This document shows, in pieces, positions 45,388 through 53,713 of a stretch of DNA of 64,000 nucleotides. The notes beneath the pieces were generated by a model that searched no databases, was not told the origin of the DNA, and worked only from the letters and a program-made list of their open reading frames with translations. Origin of the DNA: Bacteroides sp. (GTDB lineage: Bacteria; Bacteroidota; Bacteroidia; Bacteroidales; Muribaculaceae); NCBI GenBank assembly GCA_014801945.1, contig JAAVDF010000025.1:1-64000 (forward strand), written 5' to 3'. A program made the translations under genes and the position numbers. Position 1 is the stretch's first letter, and the number at the start of each line of letters is the position of its first letter.

Positions 45388-45415
45388 AGTGGAAGTGCAT
45401 TAAAGCACTTCCACT
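45388..45415 (-). repeat. Perfect hairpin overlapping the purT stop codon
   Basis: AGTGGAAGTGC and GCACTTCCACT (45388-45398 and 45405-45415) form an 11-bp perfect stem with a 6-nt loop that contains the end of purT. It is followed on the minus strand by CCTCCCTCC, not by U residues. Confidence 0.55.
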
Positions 45416-46584
45416 GTAAGTTTTTCATAAGCGCGATCAGCCTTGGCTCTCGCCTCCTCCACTGTGTCGGCGGTAGCAAGGATGACGGCCATACGGCGGT
45501 GTCCCTTCACTTCGGGCTTGCCGAATATGCGCATCTGCACTCCGGGCTCTTCAAGAACCTTTTCAAGTCCGCCCATCACGACTTCCTTACTGTCGCCTTC
45601 TACGACAACAGCACGTGAAGCCGACGGAGCGAGGAAACGGATTTCAGGGACAGGGAGGCCTGTCAGGGCGCGTGCATGGAGAGCAAATTCACTAAGCTCC
45701 TGCGAGATCATAGTGACCATACCGGTGTCATGGGGGCGTGGCGAAACCTCACTGAAGATCACTTCATCACCCTTGATAAAAAGCTCCACACCGAAAATTC
45801 CGTAACCACCGAGAGCATCGGTCACCTTCCGAGCTATCTCCTGCGCCTTGGCCTTCGCAGCCGGCGTCATGGCCTGTGGCTGCCAAGAATAACGGTAGTC
45901 ACCATCAACCTGAATATGGCCGATAGGCTCGCAGAACGATGTGCCGGCCACTGAACGCACAGTGAGAAGGGTGATTTCATAATCGAAATTCACGAAGCCC
46001 TCGACAATGACACGACCAGCACCTGCGCGTCCGCCTTCCTGTGCGATTTTCCATGACTTCTCTATATCATCGGCTGACTTTATCACACTCTGACCGTGAC
46101 CGCTCGACGACATGATAGGTTTCACGACACAAGGAATACCCACGGCCTCCACAGCGGCCTTGAATTCTTCAAAATCCGAAGCAAAACGGTAGGGTGAAGT
46201 CGTGACGCCAAGCTCCTCGGCTGCAAGACGACGGATACCCTCACGGTTCATTGTCAGCCATGCGGCCTTGGCTGTCGGGGTCACATTCTGACCTTTCTCT
46301 TCAAGTTCCACGAGCACGGGGGTGGCTATGGCTTCCACTTCCGGGATGATATGGTCAGGTTTTTCCTCTGCAATAGCAGTTTTCAGAGCTTCAGGATCAA
46401 GCATGTTGAACACGCGGCAGCTATCTGCCACCTGCATTGCAGGAGCGTTGGCATACTTGTCGCAGGCAACAACCTCGACGCCCATACGCTGCAGTTCAAT
46501 CGCTACTTCCTTGCCTAATTCTCCACTTCCGAGAAGCATGGCCTTGCGGCCGCTTCCGGTCCATTTACTTCCTATTTTTGCCAT
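45400..46584 (-). CDS. purT: Formate-dependent phosphoribosylglycinamide formyltransferase
   Basis: ATP-grasp enzyme that formylates GAR in purine synthesis using formate instead of formyl-tetrahydrofolate. It has 394 residues. The N-terminal motif [27 protein letters not shown] is typical of PurT/PurK. ATP-grasp motifs include [14 protein letters not shown] and [29 protein letters not shown] -7 box TAAATTTG at 46670-46663 lies 78 bp ahead. The stop is embedded in a perfect 11-bp hairpin. Confidence 0.96.
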   Translation of the reverse strand: MAKIGSKWTGSGRKAMLLGSGELGKEVAIELQRMGVEVVACDKYANAPAMQVADSCRVFNMLDPEALKTAIAEEKPDHIIPEVEAIATPVLVELEEKGQNVTPTAKAAWLTMNREGIRRLAAEELGVTTSPYRFASDFEEFKAAVEAVGIPCVVKPIMSSSGHGQSVIKSADDIEKSWKIAQEGGRAGAGRVIVEGFVNFDYEITLLTVRSVAGTSFCEPIGHIQVDGDYRYSWQPQAMTPAAKAKAQEIARKVTDALGGYGIFGVELFIKGDEVIFSEVSPRPHDTGMVTMISQELSEFALHARALTGLPVPEIRFLAPSASRAVVVEGDSKEVVMGGLEKVLEEPGVQMRIFGKPEVKGHRRMAVILATADTVEEARAKADRAYEKLTVEVL

Positions 46585-46662
46585 CAGTGATTAATGAAAT
46601 GATTGGTTATTGATGATTACTGCCTGACTTTCCGGTCCGGAATCATCTTTGATTGACTGCTG

Positions 46663-46670
46663 CAAATTTA
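46663..46670 (-). promoter_or_regulatory. -7 box of purT
   Basis: TAAATTTG on the minus strand, 78 bp before the start codon. Confidence 0.5.
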
Positions 46671-46762
46671 AGTATTTTTTTTCAAGTAACCGCTCAGGAC
46701 ACAAAAAATGGAGCAAATTCAAAGGAAATACGTGCGGCGAGCCAATATTGAAGCCCAAGAGG

Positions 46763-46793
46763 TTGAATAATTCAACAGAAATCGTTAATTTTG
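46763..46793 (+). promoter_or_regulatory. Promoter of tpiA
   Basis: GTTG around 46763, a 20-bp spacer and TAATTTTG at 46786-46793. The ATG at 46833 is 39 bp downstream. The box also excludes the ORF-track start at 46791. Confidence 0.6.
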
Positions 46794-46832
46794 TCCTCGA
46801 ATTTTCAAAAAACCACATTAATTAAGGTAAAA

Positions 46833-47588
46833 ATGAGAAAAAACATCGTAGCAGGCAACTGGAAGATGAACACCACCCTGCCCGAAGGCATCAAGCTTGC
46901 TGAGGAAGTAAACGCAGCCCTCAAAGGCGAGACTCCCAAATGTGACGTAGTCATCTGTGTTCCTTTCACTCACCTTGCTTCAATCAACAACGTTATTGAT
47001 AAGAACAAACTCGGCCTTGGTGCAGAAAACTGCGCTGATCACCGTTCAGGTGCCTACACAGGCGAGGTTTCCGCTCCCATGGTAGCATCCACCGGTGCGA
47101 CATACGTGATCCTCGGTCACTCAGAGCGTCGTCAGTACTACAACGAGACTTCCGAGACTCTCCGCGAGAAGGTGCGTCTCGCCCTCGACAATGGCCTTAC
47201 TCCTATCTTCTGTATCGGCGAAGTCCTCGAACAGCGTGAGGACGGCAGCTACTTCGAAGTCGTAAAGGCTCAGCTCGAAGAAGGTCTCTTCAACCTCGAC
47301 GCAGAGGAATTCGGCAAGATCGTCATTGCCTACGAACCCGTATGGGCAATCGGAACAGGCAAGACAGCTACTGACGATCAGGCTCAGGAAATCCACGCCT
47401 TCATCCGCAAGACTATCGCTGATAAGTATGGTGCAGAGGTGGCTGACAATACTTCTATCCTCTACGGTGGAAGCTGCAAGCCCTCTAACGCCGCACAGCT
47501 TTTTGCAAAGCCCGACGTCGATGGCGGTCTCATCGGTGGCGCCGCGCTCGAAGCTGCTTCATTCATGGGTATCGTGAACGCATTCTGA
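46833..47588 (+). CDS. tpiA: Triose-phosphate isomerase
   Basis: Glycolytic TIM-barrel enzyme interconverting glyceraldehyde-3-phosphate and dihydroxyacetone phosphate. It has 251 residues from ATG 46833 ([13 protein letters not shown] with the catalytic lysine). The electrophilic histidine lies in ILGHSERR, the catalytic glutamate in [12 protein letters not shown], and the phosphate-binding loop is YGGSCKPSN and GGLIGGAAL. Codon use is strongly biased to C-ending forms, as expected for high expression. A SPOR-domain gene and folE follow. Confidence 0.98.
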   Translation: MRKNIVAGNWKMNTTLPEGIKLAEEVNAALKGETPKCDVVICVPFTHLASINNVIDKNKLGLGAENCADHRSGAYTGEVSAPMVASTGATYVILGHSERRQYYNETSETLREKVRLALDNGLTPIFCIGEVLEQREDGSYFEVVKAQLEEGLFNLDAEEFGKIVIAYEPVWAIGTGKTATDDQAQEIHAFIRKTIADKYGAEVADNTSILYGGSCKPSNAAQLFAKPDVDGGLIGGAALEAASFMGIVNAF

Positions 47589-47634
47589 TCATAGATCACA
47601 CGATAACAACCCCGAAAATATAATCACATTCTCA

Positions 47635-47693
47635 AAACCGCGCGGCCTATTACCGGTCCGCTATGACAGTGGACAGTCAAGTCCGCGCGGTTT
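47635..47693 (+). terminator. Long-loop inverted repeat after tpiA
   Basis: AAACCGCGCGG (47635-47645) and CCGCGCGGTTT (47683-47693) pair perfectly over 11 bp around a 37-nt loop, and CTTTG follows. It may partly terminate tpiA transcripts before the SPOR gene. Confidence 0.5.
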
Positions 47694-47725
47694 CTTTGAC
47701 ACATCAACCGCACCTCAAAATCCTT

Positions 47726-48205
47726 ATGAAAGCAATCGTATTACCACTGATGATGCTCATGGCTGCTCCGGCCGTTAACGCCGATGTAGAAGTCGTGACC
47801 ATCGTTGACCATATCACAAGGGGCAATTCGAACGTGATCAATCAACCGGACAAAATGCTGCTGCGTCTCGTCCCCGTGGAGGTTGCGCCAGAGGATGACA
47901 GGGAGAAAGAGGAGGTCAACCGCCCGGTCAACGGCCGCATGGCCGGTTACCGCGTGCAGGTGTTCAGTGACACAAATGTGCGTACAGCTAAGAACGAGGC
48001 CCGCTCGAAACAGCGCGTCATATCCTCCCGCTTTCCAGCTTATCAGACATACGTCATGTACAATTCGCCTTACTGGCGATTACGAGTGGGCGATTTTAGA
48101 ACGCAGAGGGATGCCAACGCTGCGGCCGAAGAGCTGCGCAAGGCGTTTCCGGCCTATAGCAAAGAGATACGTGTGGTCCGCGATCGCGTAAACGTACAGG
48201 ACTAA
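47726..48205 (+). CDS. SPOR domain-containing exported protein
   Basis: 159 residues from ATG 47726. The signal peptide is MKAIVLPLMMLMAAPAVNA. The C-terminal SPOR domain (about residues 80-155) has the typical YRVQVFSDTNVRTAKNEA, WRLRVGDFRTQRDANAAAEELRKAFP and a final basic strand. SPOR domains bind peptidoglycan lacking stem peptides at division sites. The longer ORF start at 47663 falls inside the inverted repeat after tpiA and is rejected. The placement between tpiA and folE is an arrangement I have seen in related genomes, but the functional link is unclear. Confidence 0.9.
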   Translation: MKAIVLPLMMLMAAPAVNADVEVVTIVDHITRGNSNVINQPDKMLLRLVPVEVAPEDDREKEEVNRPVNGRMAGYRVQVFSDTNVRTAKNEARSKQRVISSRFPAYQTYVMYNSPYWRLRVGDFRTQRDANAAAEELRKAFPAYSKEIRVVRDRVNVQD

Positions 48206-48235
48206 TCTGCACTGAACATACGCACACGGATCAAA

Positions 48236-48835
48236 TTGTCCCAAACAAAATCAAGCACAGTGAAAGAACTAAGCGAAGATACCATCAAGGAAATAGCGTC
48301 ACATTACGAGGCAATCATACGTCTTCTTGGAGAAGATGTCGAACGCGAGGGTCTCATCAAGACCCCGATGCGTGCGGCCAAAGCAATGGCCTACGTGACA
48401 CGCGGCTACCGTCAGGATGCCGACGAACTGATCAACGGTGCGATTTTCTCATACGAAGGCTCACGCATGGTTGTCGTCAAGGATATAGAATTCCATTCTC
48501 TGTGTGAGCATCATATCCTCCCCTTCTTCGGGAAAGTTTCAATCGGCTATATTCCGGATGGCAAAACTATCGGACTGAGCAAACTCGCTCGTCTCGTGGA
48601 TTTTTACGCACGACGTCTTCAGGTTCAGGAACGCATGACCGCGCAGATCTGCAAGATCGTGATGGAAAAACTCGGTGCTAAAGGCGTGATCGTAATCTGT
48701 ACGGGCGAGCATCTGTGCATGAAAATGCGCGGTGTGGAAAAACAGAATTCTTCAACAACGACTATTGAAACCGCCGGTGTGTTTGAGGAATCGGCCGAAC
48801 TCCGCGAGGAGTTTTTCAATACACTGCGTCATTAA
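48236..48835 (+). CDS. folE: GTP cyclohydrolase I
   Basis: Converts GTP to 7,8-dihydroneopterin triphosphate, the first step of folate synthesis. The zinc ligands are the cysteine and histidine in [12 protein letters not shown] and the cysteine in [33 protein letters not shown] is also diagnostic. No ATG is available at a sensible place. The start is either TTG 48236 (199 residues) or GTG 48260 (191 residues), and the latter gives the more usual N-terminus [16 protein letters not shown]. It lies 30 bp after the SPOR gene. Confidence 0.95.
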   Translation: MSQTKSSTVKELSEDTIKEIASHYEAIIRLLGEDVEREGLIKTPMRAAKAMAYVTRGYRQDADELINGAIFSYEGSRMVVVKDIEFHSLCEHHILPFFGKVSIGYIPDGKTIGLSKLARLVDFYARRLQVQERMTAQICKIVMEKLGAKGVIVICTGEHLCMKMRGVEKQNSSTTTIETAGVFEESAELREEFFNTLRH

Positions 48836-48943
48836 AACTATGGCCATAGATTAACAGACCTCTTCATAGAACAGAAAGGTCCGTTGCCGATACCAACAAA
48901 AAATAGTATTAAAGCATTGCTATATCCCACCCATCAGGAATGC

Positions 48944-49552
48944 TCATAGCTTATCCATATCGGATTTTATGTCCTCAAGCTTGACAAGATTCGACACGAT
49001 TGCAAATATCGTCAGACCGGCCGGGGTATGGATGTGAAGCTTTGCAGCTATGTTGCGTCTGTGGGTCATTACAGTATTGACCGAAACATTCATTTCCAAT
49101 GCGATCTCCTTGTTGGAGAGCCCCTTAACGATACCGACAATAACCTCTTTTTCACGTGGGCTTAGATCCTTTCCCTTGTCGATGTCTTCATCAGCTTTGA
49201 CATTCCGTCGGATCACGTCGATAATTGCAGTCGCATTATCGTAAATTGAAAAACTATCATCAAACCATCTTAAAGCCGTCTTTGGCATCTGCTGCGTAAG
49301 AACCGCTATGATCTTCATGGGTGACGACGATGAGCTTTTCAGAACATCCCACTCAACGCCGTTTATGACCGGATCGACTATAAGTATGGCCGGGTGCATA
49401 CGTGCGATAGCCTCCATATAGCCATCGGGCTGCAATTCCGTGACTGTGCATGGAAGATCGGGGAGCGAACGAAGAAGTGTCCCTATCCCCGCGACCATGA
49501 GCGGAGAAGGAAGCATAAGGGCGATAGAGATATGATGACGCATGGCTGACAA
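48944..49552 (-). CDS. LuxR-family response-regulator-like transcription factor
   Basis: 202 residues. The N-terminal half (about 8-115) resembles a receiver domain but lacks a clear set of acidic phosphorylation residues apart from LIVDPVINGVEWD, so it may be phosphorylation-independent. The C-terminal half is a LuxR/FixJ helix-turn-helix: LSPREKEVIVGIVKGLSNKEIALEMNVSVNTVMTHRRNI. It sits 13 bp downstream of a hemerythrin gene on the same strand and probably regulates a response to what that protein senses or repairs. Confidence 0.9.
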   Translation of the reverse strand: MSAMRHHISIALMLPSPLMVAGIGTLLRSLPDLPCTVTELQPDGYMEAIARMHPAILIVDPVINGVEWDVLKSSSSSPMKIIAVLTQQMPKTALRWFDDSFSIYDNATAIIDVIRRNVKADEDIDKGKDLSPREKEVIVGIVKGLSNKEIALEMNVSVNTVMTHRRNIAAKLHIHTPAGLTIFAIVSNLVKLEDIKSDMDKL

Positions 49553-49565
49553 ACTCCTCCTTTCC

Positions 49566-50249
49566 TTACCGGCAATGTTCGATCCGCGAGATCATGGGAA
49601 CGAGAATATCGTTTTCGATCTGCGCATGTGACTTGAGATCCTGCTCGCAGTTATAGATGTCCACCAAGGCATCATACATTTTAAACGGCATAGAGGTGGA
49701 ATAATAGCGCAGGATTATATTTTTAAGTTCCGAGAGTTTTTCCTCAATCTCATCGTCATGCTGACGGCGGAACACATCGATACTGTAGTCCGTAGGAGTG
49801 CCGGACGCAAGCGCACGGACGTAAGGGAAGACCACCCCTTCCTCGTAACTGAAATGTTGTTTTACGAGCGAGGTATAGTCATCGAAAAATTTGATTATTA
49901 TCGGATTGATGTCACTGTGACCCTCATCGAGCGCGGTAAGCAGATTGGCCCTTATATGGGGAAGTTTGTAGGAGAGATAGTACTCATGGGAATTGTGAAG
50001 GAAATAGGCCACATCGGCCGGGCTCACGTAAGGTAGCGCAAGCTGATCTATCTCCCCGCTTAGGAGGAAATTGACCACCAGCAGGAAAGCCTCGGTATTT
50101 ATGCCGGAATCCTCGCAAAGTTCGGCAATGGTCTTATGGCCGAATCCCAACGGGAGAGAAAAACGGCTGAGGACAGTGAGGACGTTATAATCATATTCGA
50201 TCAAATCGACCACACTGTCCTCGGCGGTAAACAGACGGTTTATTTTCAC
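49566..50249 (-). CDS. Hemerythrin-domain protein (RIC/YtfE-like)
   Basis: 227-residue protein with an N-terminal helical region (LCEDSGINTEAFLLVVNFLL, like the N-terminal module of YtfE/ScdA) and a hemerythrin four-helix bundle. Candidate di-iron ligands are the histidine in NSHEYYLSYKLPHIR, H and E in KQHFSYEEGVVFP, H in RRQHDDEIEEKL and H with E in KSHAQIENDIL. Relatives repair iron-sulfur clusters damaged by NO or oxygen. Its start overlaps the DUF5606 stop by 4 bp, and the LuxR gene follows. Confidence 0.88.
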   Translation of the reverse strand: MKINRLFTAEDSVVDLIEYDYNVLTVLSRFSLPLGFGHKTIAELCEDSGINTEAFLLVVNFLLSGEIDQLALPYVSPADVAYFLHNSHEYYLSYKLPHIRANLLTALDEGHSDINPIIIKFFDDYTSLVKQHFSYEEGVVFPYVRALASGTPTDYSIDVFRRQHDDEIEEKLSELKNIILRYYSTSMPFKMYDALVDIYNCEQDLKSHAQIENDILVPMISRIEHCR

Positions 50250-50680
50250 TTCTCTTCGCTTTCAAGTGCAGATTTCGGAGCAGCCACCTCTTTTTCAGCA
50301 AATTCAGTGATGCCACCTTCAAGAAGTTGGTTGTACCATGTGAGAAGTTTTTTGATGTCGGAGGTATAGACGCGATCGCGGTCGAAATCAGGAAGGATCT
50401 CGGCGAAATACTCGCGTACAGCCTCGTCATTACCTATGGCCTTGATATCTACAGGCTGACCGTTGCTCTTAGCTTTGACGCTTTCAAGAACTGTCGGTAA
50501 GGGTATATCATCCTCGACTGTGTAGATGGAAATATCGCCGAGAGAGATCACCTTGTCATGAGCGTAGGCGGGAGTACGCTTCTTTGTCGTGATGGATTCA
50601 ACTATGAGCATATTTTTGCCACGGTTGACAAGACGGTATAGACCGGGACGGCCTGCTATTGCAAGTATGGTTTTAAGCAT
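50246..50680 (-). CDS. DUF5606 family protein
   Basis: 144 residues, soluble. The N-terminal domain MLKTILAIAGRPGLYRLVNRGKNMLIVESI has an SH3-like look, and the C-terminal half is helical with DIKKLLTWYNQLLE. I recognise the pattern as DUF5606, conserved in Bacteroidota with unknown function. It heads a three-gene unit with the hemerythrin and LuxR genes (4-bp overlap, then a 13-bp gap). A consensus promoter (TTTG-N20-TATCTTTG) lies about 43 bp upstream. Confidence 0.82.
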   Translation of the reverse strand: MLKTILAIAGRPGLYRLVNRGKNMLIVESITTKKRTPAYAHDKVISLGDISIYTVEDDIPLPTVLESVKAKSNGQPVDIKAIGNDEAVREYFAEILPDFDRDRVYTSDIKKLLTWYNQLLEGGITEFAEKEVAAPKSALESEEK

Positions 50681-50722
50681 GGTTTTCGATAAATAAATTT
50701 AATTTTATTATTTAAGCGGGGG

Positions 50723-50754
50723 CAAAGATACAAATTTTATAACTGGCTTCCAAA
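50723..50754 (-). promoter_or_regulatory. Promoter of the DUF5606-hemerythrin-LuxR unit
   Basis: TTTG, exactly 20 bp, TATCTTTG (50730-50723) on the minus strand, one of the best consensus matches in the window. Confidence 0.65.
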
Positions 50755-50793
50755 AATTTTCATACCGACTGTTATGTCTGGCAGTAATCGGAA

Positions 50794-52176
50794 TTATGCC
50801 AAGGCATACTGCTCGGATTTCTTGAAACGGGCGAGCTGCCATCCTACCATGACAGCTGTAACGACGGTCGCAATTATGTCAGACATAGGGAATGCCGCCC
50901 ATACTCCATCGAGTCCGTACTCCGAAGGCAAAATCAGAAGAAGGGGAATAAGGAAAAGCACCTGACGGGTAAGCGAAAGGAAAATCGAAGCTGAAGCCTT
51001 GCCGATGGACTGGAAAAGCGTTGTCGCCACAATCTGGAAACCAACCACCGTAAAAGCAAGCAACGAAATGTGGAGACAGCGTGATGTCTCTGCAATAAGC
51101 CCTGCATCGGTCGTGAATGCACGGCCGATATAAGCCGGCATCGTAAGTCCGATTATCTGACCCGTCGTCACAATAAGCGTTGACACCCCTACAGCCAACC
51201 AGAACGTCCGGCGGAGACGATGGATGAGTCCTGCTCCGTAATTATATCCTATGATCGGCTGCATTCCCTGACAGATACCAACCACAACCATGGTCATAAG
51301 CGAGGTATAGGTCGTGAAAATGCCGGCAGCAGCCACCGCCGTATCACCACCGTGGGCGTAAAGCGTCTTGTTAATGATAACGTTTATGAAGCAGGCAGCT
51401 GCATTGACAAGCGATGGAGCTGCACCGATCGACAGCATCGGCACAAACACACGCATTCGTAAACTATACATAGTCTTATCCGGGAGGAAATGCAGTGTGC
51501 TCGACTTTTTGAAAAAGTGAGACAGCACGAAGAATGCCGAAATCCCCATGGATATATCTGTTGCAATAGCTGCCCCCTTGATCCCCATCTCCAGATAATA
51601 TATGAAAATTGGAGCGAGCAGTAAATTCGAGAGCGCACCTATGAACATCGTGACCATGGCCCGCACAGGGTAGCCTGACGCTCTCATGAAATTATTGAAC
51701 GTGAAAGCGAAATTGGTCATGAACATACCCGGCAGTATATAGAGCATGAAATCCCTCGCATACGGGAGTGTCACCTGACTGGCACCGAAAGCAAGAAGAA
51801 TGTCATCAATGAACACAGCAAAAACCGTGAGATAGCAGCATATTATCAACGAAAGGAGAACAAGCGCATTGCCGAGGACAGCCTGTGCCCCCTTATGGTC
51901 TTTAGCACCGAGAAGTATGGATATTCTTGCCGCGCCACCTGCACCGATGAGCACACCGAGAGCGGCCGACAGATTCATCACCGGAAATGTGATCGCAAGT
52001 CCGGCTATCGCTTCCGGCCCTACCCACTGCCCGATAAAAATACGGTCAATAATATTGTACAATGACATCACGAGCATACCCACGACTGCAGGCAGACTGT
52101 ATTTCCACAGAAGCCTTCCGACAGGGGCTTCACTCAGCTCTTTGAGGTTTTTGGATTGTTTTGTAGCAGATTCCAT
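50794..52176 (-). CDS. MATE family efflux transporter
   Basis: Twelve-helix cation-coupled multidrug exporter of 460 residues from ATG 52176. Family features are GRLLWKYSLPAVVGMLVMSLYNIIDRIFIGQWVG in the N-lobe and GICQGMQPIIGYNYGAG in the C-lobe. The ORF-track start at 52608 adds 144 residues that run antisense through the neighbouring gene and is wrong. A -7 box TAATTTTG (52189-52182) ends only 5 bp before the ATG, so the mRNA may be leaderless. The substrate is unknown. Confidence 0.93.
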   Translation of the reverse strand: MESATKQSKNLKELSEAPVGRLLWKYSLPAVVGMLVMSLYNIIDRIFIGQWVGPEAIAGLAITFPVMNLSAALGVLIGAGGAARISILLGAKDHKGAQAVLGNALVLLSLIICCYLTVFAVFIDDILLAFGASQVTLPYARDFMLYILPGMFMTNFAFTFNNFMRASGYPVRAMVTMFIGALSNLLLAPIFIYYLEMGIKGAAIATDISMGISAFFVLSHFFKKSSTLHFLPDKTMYSLRMRVFVPMLSIGAAPSLVNAAACFINVIINKTLYAHGGDTAVAAAGIFTTYTSLMTMVVVGICQGMQPIIGYNYGAGLIHRLRRTFWLAVGVSTLIVTTGQIIGLTMPAYIGRAFTTDAGLIAETSRCLHISLLAFTVVGFQIVATTLFQSIGKASASIFLSLTRQVLFLIPLLLILPSEYGLDGVWAAFPMSDIIATVVTAVMVGWQLARFKKSEQYALA

Positions 52177-52181
52177 CAATA

Positions 52182-52260
52182 CAAAATTACTAAAATTAGA
52201 GATGCAGGGGCTTTTTTTAGCAAACTTTAGCGTTTGTTTAAGATATAAATAGTAATTTTG
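52182..52260. promoter_or_regulatory. Divergent promoters of the MATE gene and the small secreted protein gene
   Basis: TAATTTTG on the minus strand (52189-52182) faces the MATE gene, and TAATTTTG on the plus strand (52253-52260) faces the gene at 52286. Both fit TAnnTTTG. Confidence 0.5.
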
Positions 52261-52285
52261 TGAAATAGACATCAGTTGGACAGTT

Positions 52286-52834
52286 ATGAAAGCAATTATA
52301 CTTCTGTTTGCCTCTCTTTTCGCCCTTTCAGCCCACGGCGCGGTCAACGATCTTGACATGTTCGGGCTCAAAGGGGCAGTGGATTCCATCTGTATAATCA
52401 TGGATGACGCAGGTCTCGAATGGCAAACCGAATTTACATTCGATGAGGATGGAATGCTCATTGAGATCGACGGTTCGGAGGTGGAGTGTACCCGTGATAA
52501 ACAAGGCCGCATATCAAGCATCACCGTTGAAGATGCCGTGGAGGATAATGAGGATGAGTTTACGACTATCGAAATGAAACTCACGTATGACAGTGCCGGA
52601 CGCGTCATAAAGGTAACCGCTACATCCCAAGGCGAAAGCTGGGTGCAGAATTACCGTTATGACTCCAGAGGGCTCCTCAAGGAGCATGACTATGACGGTG
52701 CGGATCAGGATGAGGCGCAGAAATATGAATATCTCGAATTTGATGCTCATGGAAACTGGACTCTCCGTCATGAGAAACTCGAATCAATGGATCAGACCAT
52801 AGTACAAAAACGTAATATCACTTATCGTAATTAA
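52286..52834 (+). CDS. Secreted protein with RHS/YD-like strands, unknown function
   Basis: 182 residues with signal peptide MKAIILLFASLFALSAHGA. The mature part is strongly acidic and built from repeated beta strands of the type EFTFDEDGMLIEID, LTYDSAGRVIKVT, NYRYDSRGLLKEHDYD and YLEFDAHGNWTLR, which resemble single YD/RHS repeats. Small Bacteroidales exported proteins of this kind are common but unnamed. It has its own promoter and sits just ahead of the NfnA-like gene (22 bp), although a functional link is doubtful. Confidence 0.75.
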   Translation: MKAIILLFASLFALSAHGAVNDLDMFGLKGAVDSICIIMDDAGLEWQTEFTFDEDGMLIEIDGSEVECTRDKQGRISSITVEDAVEDNEDEFTTIEMKLTYDSAGRVIKVTATSQGESWVQNYRYDSRGLLKEHDYDGADQDEAQKYEYLEFDAHGNWTLRHEKLESMDQTIVQKRNITYRN

Positions 52835-52856
52835 AATCAATCGCAGACACTAAGTT

Positions 52857-53645
52857 ATGTCAATGTTTAAAATCGTAGAGAAAGAACATTTCTCGGAAAA
52901 TGTGGTAAAGCTTGTAGTGGAAGCCCCGATGATAGCGCAGTCGCGCAGGCCGGGCCATTTTGTCATTGTCCGCACAGGCGAAGGTGGCGAGCGTATCCCC
53001 CTCACTATCGCTGATGCAGATCTGCAACGCGGGACTATCACACTTGTCATTCAGGCTATAGGTGACAGCACACGTAAGATATGCGCGCTCGAACCGGGTG
53101 ATTGTTTCACAGATGTCGTCGGACCACTCGGACAGGCTACGCATATCGAGAAAGTAGGCACAGTGGTGTGTTGCGGAGGCGGCGTAGGTGTAGCCCCCCT
53201 ACTCCCGATCATCAAGGCAATGAAACAGGCTGGAAATCGCGTGATCTCCATCCTTGCCGCCCGTACATCCGAGCTTATCATACTTGAAAACGAGGTGGCG
53301 GAATTCAGCGACGAAGTGATTTTCATGACCGATGACGGCTCAAGGGGACAGAAAGGTCTTGTCACTGCAGGTGTGGAAGCCGTTATCGAACGTGAAAAAG
53401 TTGATCTCGTAGTGGCTATCGGCCCTGCGGTGATGATGAAGTTTGTCGCGCTTACCACAAAGAAACATGACGTCCCGACAATGGTATCGCTCAACACTAT
53501 CATGGTCGATGGAACAGGTATGTGTGGAGCTTGCCGCGTGACTGTCGATGGCAAGACTAAATTCGTATGTATCGACGGCCCGGAATTCGACGCACACAAA
53601 GTGGATTTCGACGAAATGATCATGCGCCTTAAAGCTTATAATTAA
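52857..53645 (+). CDS. Ferredoxin-NADP+ reductase-like subunit (NfnA / SudB family)
   Basis: 262-residue FAD- and NAD-binding protein with a [2Fe-2S]-type cysteine cluster near the C-terminus (GMCGACRVTV, then FVCIDGPEFDAHKVDFDEM). The FAD domain shows RRPGHFVIVRTGEGGERIPLTIAD and the NAD domain VGTVVCCGGGVGVAPLLPI. With the next gene it forms the pair annotated as NADH-dependent ferredoxin:NADP+ oxidoreductase (electron bifurcating) or sulfide dehydrogenase. Start is ATG 52857 or the second ATG two codons later. The PyrK family is related, but the partner gene argues for NfnA. Confidence 0.85.
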   Translation: MSMFKIVEKEHFSENVVKLVVEAPMIAQSRRPGHFVIVRTGEGGERIPLTIADADLQRGTITLVIQAIGDSTRKICALEPGDCFTDVVGPLGQATHIEKVGTVVCCGGGVGVAPLLPIIKAMKQAGNRVISILAARTSELIILENEVAEFSDEVIFMTDDGSRGQKGLVTAGVEAVIEREKVDLVVAIGPAVMMKFVALTTKKHDVPTMVSLNTIMVDGTGMCGACRVTVDGKTKFVCIDGPEFDAHKVDFDEMIMRLKAYN

Positions 53646-53713
53646 AACATCACCTTTCTTTTGGAGAAAGCTTTTTTCATACCTCAGTTTTTTCACAGCA
53701 TACAATTTCAGAA

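Noticed and set aside
52177-52608. N-terminal extension of the MATE ORF (604-residue version)
   Set aside because: The extra 144 residues read antisense through the secreted-protein gene at 52286 and are serine-rich without transporter similarity. The family N-terminus begins right after ATG 52176.
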